Positions 1 through 4,812 of a stretch of 8,186 bases of DNA are shown in pieces (position 1 is the first letter of the stretch; each line of letters begins with the position of its first letter). The stretch is taken from positions 1 to 8,186 of the forward strand of contig JAEWBL010000147.1 of NCBI GenBank assembly GCA_023391175.1, in the 5' to 3' direction. The DNA comes from Pseudomonadota bacterium (GTDB lineage: Bacteria > Pseudomonadota > Alphaproteobacteria > Rhizobiales > Xanthobacteraceae). The translations under genes were made by a program, and so were the position numbers. The notes beneath the pieces are model-generated. The model was not told where the DNA came from. It ran no database searches and saw only the letters and a list, made by a program, of their open reading frames with translations.

Positions 1-152
1 AACACCTGCGTCGCCACCGACATGGTGCCGTCCATGGCGTCGAGCAGGATCAGGATGCCGACAAGGAAGAGCGCTGCCGAAAGCAGGGTGAGCACCCACC
101 AGCGGTCGCGCAATGCACGGGCTCCGACAAGGAGGAAGGCAAGCTTAACCAT
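1..152 (-). CDS. N-terminal part of a small integral membrane protein, possibly HdeD/DUF308 family (partial)
   Basis: Read on the minus strand from an ATG at 152, about 50 codons are open up to the window edge, where the gene is cut. The protein starts MVKLAFLLVGARALRDRWWV, followed by a hydrophobic stretch (about residues 20-38, LTLLSAALFLVGILILL) and then DAMDG. A basic/aromatic patch before a first membrane helix and an acidic DAxDG turn recall HdeD-like/DUF308 membrane proteins, which are often linked to acid or stress resistance. That match is from memory on 50 residues and is weak. There is no good Shine-Dalgarno sequence before this ATG, so the start could be wrong. It is divergent from the Nif11-like gene, with 155 bases between the two starts. 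Confidence 0.5.
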   Translation of the reverse strand, partial: MVKLAFLLVGARALRDRWWVLTLLSAALFLVGILILLDAMDGTMSVATQV

Positions 153-170
153 AGCGGGGCGTGGGTCACT

Positions 171-188
171 TTGCGGAAACTGCCGCAA
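171..188. repeat. Short perfect inverted repeat between divergent genes
   Basis: TTGCGG (171-176) and CCGCAA (183-188) are perfect reverse complements around a 6-base spacer. The repeat lies 18 bases upstream of the minus-strand membrane-protein start. It could be an operator or a leader hairpin of that gene. In GC-rich DNA a 6-bp repeat can arise by chance, so this is only a candidate. Confidence 0.2.
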
Positions 189-246
189 GATGACGGTAAA
201 GGGATCAAGAACGCAAGTCGTTCGCGCCAGCTTTGCGCGGGCTATC

Positions 247-271
247 GGAACTTCGCGGTGGGTCTCGTGTT
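247..271 (+). promoter_or_regulatory. Weak candidate EcfG-type promoter for the Nif11-like gene
   Basis: GGAAC (247-251) is followed after 16 bases by TGTT (268-271). The general-stress sigma factor EcfG of alphaproteobacteria recognises GGAAC-N16/17-CGTT, so the -35 element is exact and the -10 element has one mismatch. Its position would give a leader of about 30 bases before the ATG at 308. The better match upstream of the small gene at 2849 makes this one worth noting, but it is not firm. Confidence 0.25.
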
Positions 272-307
272 CGGCTTAAGAACGCTAGACCATCGAGGGG
301 TATTGAG

Positions 308-559
308 ATGACGAACGCGGATATGGATCGACTGAAGACCGATGCGTCGGGCAACACCGGCCTCAGCGCCGTCCTCGCCGAGGCGGTGGAGGGATTTTCC
401 TCCACGGACGATGCGGTGCGCTTCCTCGCCTCGCGCGGGTTCGACGTGACGACATCGGATCTCGCCGCCGCCGCCAGCGATGGAGCAGCGGCGGCGGAAG
501 CGGAGGAAGTGGAGGAAGACGGCTATGGCGCGCTGATGCGGTTCGTCCGGCGCGCCTGA
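308..559 (+). CDS. Nif11-like leader-peptide domain protein (83 aa)
   Basis: The start at 308 is chosen because GAGGGG (295-300) sits 7 bases upstream; an earlier in-frame ATG at 233 has no such site. Residues 1-58 look like a Nif11 domain: an N-terminal helix (MTNADMDRLKTDASGN), a second helix (LSAVLAEAVEGFSSTDDAVRFLASRG), then FDVTTSDLAAA, which matches the usual pattern of a run of Lys/Ala/Asp-rich helices ending in a G-F/Y-x-[IVF]-[ST]-xx-[ED]-L segment. An Ala/Glu-rich linker (about 57-70) leads to a short tail DGYGALMRFVRRA. Nif11 domains occur as leader sequences of ribosomally made, modified peptides and as stand-alone small proteins in nitrogen-fixing and other bacteria. No double-Gly cleavage site, cysteine-rich core or modification enzyme is seen nearby, so this looks like an orphan of unknown role. 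It ends four bases from the convergent mgtE stop, and no clear terminator lies between them. Confidence 0.65.
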   Translation: MTNADMDRLKTDASGNTGLSAVLAEAVEGFSSTDDAVRFLASRGFDVTTSDLAAAASDGAAAAEAEEVEEDGYGALMRFVRRA

Positions 560-563
560 GCCC

Positions 564-1904
564 TCACAGGATGGTGCCGTGGAGGAACAGCCACGCCACG
601 GAAAAATAGATCACGATGCCGGTCACATCGACCAGCGTCGCAATGAAGGGCGCGGACGCGGACGCCGGGTCGAAGCCGAGGCGCTTCAGCAGGAACGGCA
701 TCAGCGAGCCTGCCAGCGAGCCGAAGGTGACGATGCCGATCAGCGCGGCGCCGATGGTGACGGCCAGAAGCTTCCAGTACTCGCCGTAGTCGAACAGCCC
801 GGTCTGCTGCCAGACGATGATGCGGATGATGCCGATGACGCCGAGGATGGTGCCGAGGGTGATGCCCGTGGGCAGTTCGCGCAGGGCGACGCGCCACCAG
901 TCGCGCAGCCGCACCTGGTGCAGCGCGAGGGCGCGGATGATGAGCGAGGTGGCCTGCGACCCCGAATTGCCGCCCGAGCTCATGACGAGCGGGATGAACA
1001 GGGCCAGCACGATCGCCTTCTCCAGTTCATCGGAGAAGAACTGCATCGCGCTCGCCGTGAACATCTCCGAGATGAACAGGATGCACAGCCAGCCGGCGCG
1101 TTTGCGGATCATCTCCTTGAAGGAGATTTCCAGATAGGGCTCGTCGATGGCCTCCATGCCGCCCATGCGCTGGACGTACTCGGTCTGCTCCTCGATCATG
1201 GCGTCGATCACGTCGTCGACCGTCACGATGCCGAGGACATGGCCGGTGGTGTCCACCACGGGCACGGCAAGGAAGTCGTATTTGGAGATGGTGCGCGCCA
1301 CCTCCTCCTGCGGCAGGTTCGGCGGGACGGTGATGGGGGTGTAGGGGTTCGCGACCGACAGGATCGAATCGCCCGGGTTGCCCGAGATCAGCCGACGCAG
1401 CGAAACCGTGTTCACCAGCCGGCGGGTCCCCGGCGACAGGACATAGATGGCGTAGACCGTCTCGCGGCTGCGCTCCACCTCGCGGATATGGTCGAGGGTC
1501 TGCTGCACCGTCCAGTTGGAGGGCACCGAGACGAACTCGGTGGTCATCAGGGCGCCCGCGGTCCCCTCGGGATAGGTGAGCAGGTGGTCGATGGCGACCT
1601 GCGCCTCGGTGCTGAGCGCGTCCCGGAGGCGGCCTTTCGCCGGCTCCTCGATCCAGCGGAGCACATCAGCGGCCCGGTCAGCGGACATGCCTTCCAGAAT
1701 GCCCACTGCCTTTTCCTGCGGCAGTGCCTCGATCACCTCGCAGGCATCGTGAAACTGCGGCTGGTCCAGCACCTCGATCGCCCATTTGAGCGGCATATGC
1801 GAAACCACGCCGGTCGCTTCCTCGGCTGTCTTGCCGTTCAGGAATTCGACGATGTCGGCGACATGCTCGTGCCCGAGCCGCGAAGCGATAGCCGCGTCGG
1901 TCAT
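564..1904 (-). CDS. mgtE: MgtE-family magnesium transporter (446 aa)
   Basis: The protein is a homodimeric, Mg2+-gated inner-membrane channel for Mg2+ uptake. Residues 1-120 form the cytosolic N domain, ending in the conserved YPEGTAGALMT (111-121). Two CBS domains follow (about 120-180 and 183-242), closing with VTVDDVIDAMIEEQ (227-240). A connecting helix leads to five membrane segments (about 271-289, 296-325, 345-366, 378-404, 418-442). The pore signature PLVMSSGGNSGSQAT (305-319) and the last-helix LVDVTG (424-429) are present. Asp426 corresponds to the ion-binding Asp of the Thermus thermophilus channel. Length is normal for the family. The reading frame is open back to 2051, but the ATG at 1904 gives the normal N terminus. 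Its Shine-Dalgarno site is weak (GGGA, 9 bases upstream). It lies 189 bases downstream of the carbonic anhydrase on the same strand; the gap may hold its own promoter, for which the A+T-rich stretch at 1987-2009 is a possible place. Confidence 0.95.
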   Translation of the reverse strand: MTDAAIASRLGHEHVADIVEFLNGKTAEEATGVVSHMPLKWAIEVLDQPQFHDACEVIEALPQEKAVGILEGMSADRAADVLRWIEEPAKGRLRDALSTEAQVAIDHLLTYPEGTAGALMTTEFVSVPSNWTVQQTLDHIREVERSRETVYAIYVLSPGTRRLVNTVSLRRLISGNPGDSILSVANPYTPITVPPNLPQEEVARTISKYDFLAVPVVDTTGHVLGIVTVDDVIDAMIEEQTEYVQRMGGMEAIDEPYLEISFKEMIRKRAGWLCILFISEMFTASAMQFFSDELEKAIVLALFIPLVMSSGGNSGSQATSLIIRALALHQVRLRDWWRVALRELPTGITLGTILGVIGIIRIIVWQQTGLFDYGEYWKLLAVTIGAALIGIVTFGSLAGSLMPFLLKRLGFDPASASAPFIATLVDVTGIVIYFSVAWLFLHGTIL

Positions 1905-2020
1905 ATGGGTGTGTCCCGGTTCGAGGGGATGTTCAAGCGGGATCGGCCTCGACAAAAGCAAGGTGCCGGTCCAGCCGACCCATATCGGATAATCGCCATT
2001 TAATACAAGGGGATGAAACA

Positions 2021-2039
2021 CGGCCGGGACAACCGGCCG
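2021..2039 (-). terminator. Candidate terminator hairpin after the carbonic anhydrase gene
   Basis: CGGCCGG (2033-2039 read on the minus strand) and CCGGCCG (2021-2027) form a perfect 7-bp GC-only stem with a 5-base loop. Read on the minus strand it comes 55 bases after the carbonic anhydrase stop and is followed by TGTTTC, a poor T tract. It could be a weak intrinsic terminator separating this gene from mgtE, or structure in the mgtE leader. Confidence 0.4.
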
Positions 2040-2093
2040 CGTTGACCTCACGGCACGCCTTTAGGTCAGCTCGGCGCGCGGTCTGAGCCGGGT

Positions 2094-2705
2094 TCAGGCG
2101 GGTGCGAAAGTCCCGTCGTCGCCCCGCATCTCCAGACGGCCGGTGGCGACTCCGAAATAGGCCCCGTGGAGCATGAGGTCGCCCTGTGAGACCCGTTCCG
2201 CGACCCAGGGGAAGCTGGCCAGATTGGCAAGCGAGAGCTTGACGCAGCACTGCTCGCAGAAGCGCTGCCGCTCGTCGGCGGGAAGGTTTGCGTCTTCCGC
2301 CATGAGGCGCGCTGGCTCGGCGATCTTCATCCAGCCGGCCACGAAGTCCTCGGCGCCGGGAGGGGCCCCGTCGAGCAGCGCATGGATGCCGCCGCACTGG
2401 GCGTGGCCGAGCACCACAACCTGCTTCACCCTGAGCACCCGCACCGCGAACTCGATGGCTGCCGACGTGCCGTGATAATTGGCATCGGGCATGAACGGCG
2501 GGACGAGATTGGCGACGTTGCGCACCACGAACATCTCGCCCGGGCCGGCATCGAAGATCATCTGAGGATCGACGCGGCTGTCCGAGCAGGCAATCACGAG
2601 CGTTTCCGGCTTCTGGCCACGCGCCGCCAGCCGTTCAAACAGCAGCTTGCGCTCAGGCCATGCCGTTTCGCGAAACCGTTGGTAGCCCGAGATCAGTTCG
2701 TCCAC
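2094..2705 (-). CDS. Beta-class carbonic anhydrase (203 aa)
   Basis: The enzyme interconverts CO2 and bicarbonate in the cytoplasm using a zinc ion. The beta-class signature is complete: CSDSRVDP (40-47) supplies Cys40 as zinc ligand and the Asp42/Arg44 pair, and GHAQCGG (100-106) supplies His101 and Cys104. Other family segments are visible: FVVRNVANLVPP (59-70), GTSAAIEFAV (79-88), and KLSLANLASFPWV (156-168), which ends in the usual FPW. A cysteine cluster (C150, C153, C154) lies outside the active site. The start is the GTG at 2705, because GGAAGGAG (2713-2720 on the minus strand) lies 7 bases upstream and the protein then begins VDELISGYQRFR as expected. The frame is open further to 2807, but that extension looks non-coding. 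A TTGAC at 2759-2763 on this strand could be a -35 box, but no good -10 follows. The gene is of the plant-type/CynT-Can group; I do not assign a symbol. Confidence 0.95.
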   Translation of the reverse strand: MDELISGYQRFRETAWPERKLLFERLAARGQKPETLVIACSDSRVDPQMIFDAGPGEMFVVRNVANLVPPFMPDANYHGTSAAIEFAVRVLRVKQVVVLGHAQCGGIHALLDGAPPGAEDFVAGWMKIAEPARLMAEDANLPADERQRFCEQCCVKLSLANLASFPWVAERVSQGDLMLHGAYFGVATGRLEMRGDDGTFAPA

Positions 2706-2712
2706 GCCATCG

Positions 2713-2720
2713 CTCCTTCC
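2713..2720 (-). promoter_or_regulatory. Ribosome binding site that sets the GTG start of the carbonic anhydrase
   Basis: GGAAGGAG on the minus strand is a near-perfect Shine-Dalgarno site with a 7-base spacer to GTG at 2705. The nearby ATG at 2709 (minus) is in another frame, and the upstream ATG at 2807 has no comparable site. Confidence 0.85.
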
Positions 2721-2784
2721 GCTTGTCGGGCAACGGAAGTCTGAGCTTGCGGGACAAGTCAAGGGCATTGGCGCCAGGCGGAGC

Positions 2785-2810
2785 GGAACCCGATTTCCCT
2801 TTGCCACGTT
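2785..2810 (+). promoter_or_regulatory. EcfG (general stress sigma factor) promoter upstream of the 25-aa gene
   Basis: GGAAC (2785-2789) and CGTT (2807-2810) are separated by exactly 17 bases. This is an exact match to the GGAAC-N16/17-CGTT consensus of EcfG-type sigma factors, which drive the general stress response in alphaproteobacteria under PhyR/NepR control. Transcription would start near 2817, leaving a leader of about 32 bases with a Shine-Dalgarno site before the ATG at 2849. The position and direction fit the small gene; use in the cell is inferred. Confidence 0.65.
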
Positions 2811-2848
2811 CTCATGGCGACGGTCTGGAAACGTGTGGAGCCAACAAC

Positions 2849-2926
2849 ATGCGCGGTATTCTGCTTTGGATCATGGGCGTTCCGATCTCGGTCATCGTCC
2901 TTCTCTATCTCTTCAACGTCCTCTGA
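2849..2926 (+). CDS. Small single-span membrane protein (25 aa)
   Basis: The ORF starts MRGILLWIMGVPISV and is hydrophobic almost throughout, forming one predicted membrane helix (about residues 4-22), with Arg2 as the only charged residue. TGGAG (2836-2840) lies 8 bases before the ATG, a good ribosome binding site. From memory, short proteins with the pattern MRGhLLWhhGhPI are common in Hyphomicrobiales genomes as unnamed hypotheticals, which supports a real gene. Its function is unknown. It lies downstream of an exact EcfG promoter match and before a strong hairpin, so it looks like a one-gene transcript induced by stress. An in-frame open region runs back to 2660 but overlaps the divergent carbonic anhydrase and is not supported. 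The ORF is short enough that automatic annotation may miss it. Confidence 0.7.
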   Translation: MRGILLWIMGVPISVIVLLYLFNVL

Positions 2927-2932
2927 CGTGAT

Positions 2933-2964
2933 TTGCCGAGCGCGGCCATCGCCGCGCTCGGCAA
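2933..2964 (+). terminator. Very stable 14-bp hairpin after the 25-aa gene
   Basis: TTGCCGAGCGCGGC (2933-2946) pairs perfectly with GCCGCGCTCGGCAA (2951-2964) around the loop CATC. It starts 7 bases after the small gene's stop. No T tract follows (AACGGTGTGG), so it is not a classical intrinsic terminator in this direction. It may still end or stabilise the short transcript. Confidence 0.5.
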
Positions 2965-3252
2965 CGGTGTGGACGGCTGAAGCGGAAGGGGCCAACCCGG
3001 CCGATTAATTTATGGGCAGACGAGTCCGATGCATCACCGACCGGAAGAGGGCGCCGCCCGTAGATCGGCGGTATCTTGATGTGCCAGAGCGTGCATTCAA
3101 ATTGCCCAACGCGGTCGTGGCGCATACTTAACCAAGGCGCCATCCCAGTATTGATGAATTCGTAGGCACTCCTCCTCGCCGCACGCCGCTCCGGTCCAGT
3201 ACGGCGCGGGCGAGGTATGGTGTTGTGCCCGGCTGAGCGGCGCCGCCTGCCT
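2965..3252. other. Intergenic region upstream of the urea operon
   Basis: No convincing gene is seen here. Short frames, such as a 16-codon one starting at 3030, lack ribosome binding sites and family resemblance. The stretch is more A+T-rich at 3002-3012 and 3093-3165. The second patch includes an inverted repeat and two TTGATG motifs resembling part of an IHF site. This is where an activator and a bending protein for the sigma-54 promoter at 3253 would be expected. I could not identify a clean NtrC site (TGCACC-N5-GGTGCA). Confidence 0.6.
3118..3142. promoter_or_regulatory. Inverted repeat TGGCGC-N13-GCGCCA, candidate activator site
   Basis: TGGCGC (3118-3123) and GCGCCA (3137-3142) are perfect reverse complements with a 13-base, A+T-rich spacer. 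The centre is about 150 bases upstream of the predicted transcription start of urtA, a usual distance for sigma-54 enhancers. The half-sites resemble NtrC half-sites only in the wrong orientation, so the bound protein, if any, is unknown. Confidence 0.3.
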
Positions 3253-3268
3253 TGGCACGCGCCTTGCT
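3253..3268 (+). promoter_or_regulatory. Sigma-54 (RpoN) promoter of the urea transport operon
   Basis: TGGCACG (3253-3259), a 4-base spacer (CGCC) and TTGCT (3264-3268) match the -24/-12 consensus TGGCACG-N4-TTGCW exactly, with the GG and GC doublets correctly ten bases apart. Transcription would begin about 12 bases after the GC doublet, near 3279, giving a leader of about 40 bases before urtA. Sigma-54 promoters need an ATP-driven activator. For a urea uptake operon, NtrC under nitrogen limitation is the natural candidate, by inference. Confidence 0.85.
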
Positions 3269-3282
3269 CACTCTCCGCTGGT

Positions 3283-3298
3283 CGGCCCGCCCGGGCCG
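3283..3298 (+). other. Hairpin at the 5' end of the predicted urtA mRNA
   Basis: CGGCCC (3283-3288) and GGGCCG (3293-3298) form a perfect 6-bp GC stem with loop GCCC. It would begin about 4 bases into the predicted transcript, and a 5'-terminal stem can slow mRNA decay. It ends 8 bases before the ribosome binding site GGGGAGAG (3307-3314), leaving that site free. Confidence 0.4.
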
Positions 3299-3319
3299 TC
3301 GGAATAGGGGAGAGAGCGC

Positions 3320-4630
3320 ATGCTCGGTTTGCTGGGACGGACGACCAGAAGGGGATTCGGGGCGCTCGCCGCTGCCGCCGTCGTCGCGGGCACGATGGGA
3401 GTGGGCGCGGCACGGGCCGAGGACACCATCAAGGTCGGCATCCTGCATTCACTGTCGGGCACCATGGCCATCAGCGAGACCACGCTGAAGGATGTGATGC
3501 TCATGCTCATCGAAGAGCAGAACAAGAAGGGCGGCCTCCTCGGCAAGAAGCTCGAGGCCGTGGTGGTGGACCCGGCCTCCAACTGGCCGCTGTTCGCCGA
3601 GAAGGCCCGCGAGCTCATCACCAAGGACAAGGTCGCGGCCGTGTTCGGCTGCTGGACCTCCGTGTCCCGCAAGTCCGTGCTCCCGGGCTTCAAGGAGCTG
3701 AACAACATCCTCTTCTACCCCGTCCAGTACGAGGGTGAAGAGAGCGAGCGGAACGTCTTCTACACCGGCGCCGCGCCGAACCAGCAGGCGATCCCGGCGG
3801 TCGACTACCTCGCCAACGAGGAAAAGGTGGAGCGCTGGGTGCTCGCGGGCACCGACTATGTCTATCCCCGCACCACCAACAAGATCCTCGAAGCCTATCT
3901 GAAGTCCCGCGGCGTGAAGGCCGAGGACATCATGATCAACTACACGCCGTTCGGTCATTCCGACTGGCAGACGATCGTGTCCGACATCAAGAAGTTCGGC
4001 TCCGCCGGCAAGAAGACCGCCGTGGTGTCCACCATCAATGGTGACGCCAACGTGCCGTTCTACAAGGAGCTGGCCAACCAGGGCATCAAGGCGACCGACA
4101 TTCCCGTCGTGGCCTTCTCGGTGGGCGAGGAAGAACTCGCCGGCATCGACACCAAGCCGCTCCTCGGCCACCTTGCGGCCTGGAACTACTTCATGTCCAT
4201 CGATACGCCCGAGAACAAGGCGTTCATCGACAAGTGGCACGCCTTCACCAAGAACCCGAAGCGCGTCACCAATGACCCGATGGAAGCCCACTACATCGGC
4301 TTCAACATGTGGGTGAAGGCGGTGGAGAAGGCCGGCACGACCGATCCGGACAAGGTGATCGCCACCCTGCCGGGCATCGAGCAGGCCAACCTCACGGGCG
4401 GCGTCTCCCAGATGCTGCCGAACCACCACATCACCAAGCCGGTCTTCATCGGCGAGATCAAGGACAACGGCCAGTTCGACGTGGTGTGGAAGACCAAGGA
4501 CCTGATCCCCGGCGAAGCCTGGTCCAAGTACCTCGAAGGCTCGAAGAACCTTGTTGCCGACTGGGTGAAGTACAATTGCGGCAACTACGACACCACCACG
4601 AACAAGTGCCTGGGCGCCGCCGCGAAGTAA
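3320..4630 (+). CDS. urtA: UrtA, periplasmic urea-binding protein of the Urt ABC transporter (436 aa)
   Basis: UrtA captures urea in the periplasm and delivers it to the UrtBC permease. The start at 3320 follows GGGGAGAG (3307-3314) at a suitable spacing. Residues 1-33 are a signal peptide with a twin-arginine-like motif (TTRRGFG, 8-14), an Ala/Val-rich core and a probable cut after ARA (31-33). The mature part has the type I substrate-binding fold of the Leu/Ile/Val-binding group. Segments typical of UrtA include IKVGILHSLSGTMAISE (37-53), GCWTSVSRKSVLP (110-122), LFYPVQYEGEE (131-141), and AWNYFMSIDTPENKAF (287-302). Two cysteines near the C terminus (C420, C430) could form a disulfide. Length is normal for the family. 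It is the first gene of the operon, directly behind a sigma-54 promoter. It is followed by a terminator-like hairpin, which would let it be made in excess over the membrane subunits. Confidence 0.96.
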   Translation: MLGLLGRTTRRGFGALAAAAVVAGTMGVGAARAEDTIKVGILHSLSGTMAISETTLKDVMLMLIEEQNKKGGLLGKKLEAVVVDPASNWPLFAEKARELITKDKVAAVFGCWTSVSRKSVLPGFKELNNILFYPVQYEGEESERNVFYTGAAPNQQAIPAVDYLANEEKVERWVLAGTDYVYPRTTNKILEAYLKSRGVKAEDIMINYTPFGHSDWQTIVSDIKKFGSAGKKTAVVSTINGDANVPFYKELANQGIKATDIPVVAFSVGEEELAGIDTKPLLGHLAAWNYFMSIDTPENKAFIDKWHAFTKNPKRVTNDPMEAHYIGFNMWVKAVEKAGTTDPDKVIATLPGIEQANLTGGVSQMLPNHHITKPVFIGEIKDNGQFDVVWKTKDLIPGEAWSKYLEGSKNLVADWVKYNCGNYDTTTNKCLGAAAK

Positions 4631-4644
4631 GCGGCTGCCACTTG

Positions 4645-4672
4645 GCGGGGATCATCCGGTCCCCGCGTTTTT
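4645..4672 (+). terminator. Terminator/attenuator between urtA and urtB
   Basis: GCGGGGA (4645-4651) pairs with TCCCCGC (4660-4666) in a perfect 7-bp stem with an 8-base loop, followed by GTTTTT (4667-4672). It starts 14 bases after the urtA stop. A stem followed by a T run is the classical intrinsic terminator form. Because urtBCD have no obvious promoter of their own, it probably acts as a partial terminator that lowers downstream expression. Confidence 0.7.
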
Positions 4673-4721
4673 CCAGCTTCACGTTTCATCTCGACCTCTC
4701 GTACCGTCCTTCGGGGCGCCC

Positions 4722-4749
4722 CTTCCTCTCCCCGCAAGGGGAGGGGAAG
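4722..4749. repeat. Long hairpin with GCAA tetraloop, REP-like intergenic repeat
   Basis: Bases 4722-4733 pair with 4738-4749 in a 12-bp stem (one G-T pair) closed by the GNRA-type loop GCAA. The core CTCTCCCCGCAAGGGGAG recalls dispersed CCTCTCCCC...GGGGAGAGG palindromes common between genes in alphaproteobacterial genomes. Whether it is repeated elsewhere in this genome cannot be seen here. In RNA it may protect the 3' end of urtA mRNA or, with the terminator before it, shape the processing of the operon transcript. Confidence 0.5.
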
Positions 4750-4775
4750 CCCTGCTGCACTCCCGATTAAGGGCC

Positions 4776-4790
4776 GCCGGCATGGCCGGC
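4776..4790. other. Short palindromic hairpin in the urtB leader
   Basis: GCCGGC (4776-4781) and GCCGGC (4785-4790) can pair around ATG. It ends 22 bases before the urtB start and just upstream of GGAG (4797-4800), so it may affect access to the ribosome binding site. GC-rich palindromes of this size are frequent, so the role is uncertain. Confidence 0.25.
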
Positions 4791-4812
4791 CGCGCCGGAG
4801 CGGATGATCTGA

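Noticed and set aside
1958..1973. Sigma-54-like sequence upstream of mgtE on the minus strand (TGGACC...TTGC)
   Set aside because: The GG and GC doublets are 11 rather than 10 bases apart and the -24 box is poor; sigma-54 does not tolerate this spacing well.
579..2003. Long plus-strand open frame of 474 codons opposite mgtE
   Set aside because: Low-complexity Arg/Gly/Asp/His-rich translation with no family resemblance; it is the antisense shadow of a clear MgtE gene in GC-rich DNA.
1905..2051. Upstream extension of mgtE to an ATG at 2051
   Set aside because: The added 49 residues have no MgtE similarity; the family N terminus begins at MTDAAIASRLG (1904).
1905..2093. Possible M-box magnesium riboswitch before mgtE
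   Set aside because: The gap is long enough, but I could not recognise the conserved M-box helices or motifs; a covariance-model search (Rfam RF00380) would decide.
2706..2807. Upstream extension of the carbonic anhydrase to an ATG at 2807
   Set aside because: A strong ribosome site precedes the GTG at 2705, where the family N terminus (xDELISGY) begins; the extension also overlaps the divergent EcfG promoter.
3030..3080. 16-codon ORF in the region upstream of urtA
   Set aside because: No ribosome binding site, no recognisable sequence; expected by chance in 350 bases.
3449..4429. Minus-strand open frame of 326 codons opposite urtA
   Set aside because: Antisense shadow of urtA: His/Val/Gly-rich, with no ribosome site and no family match.
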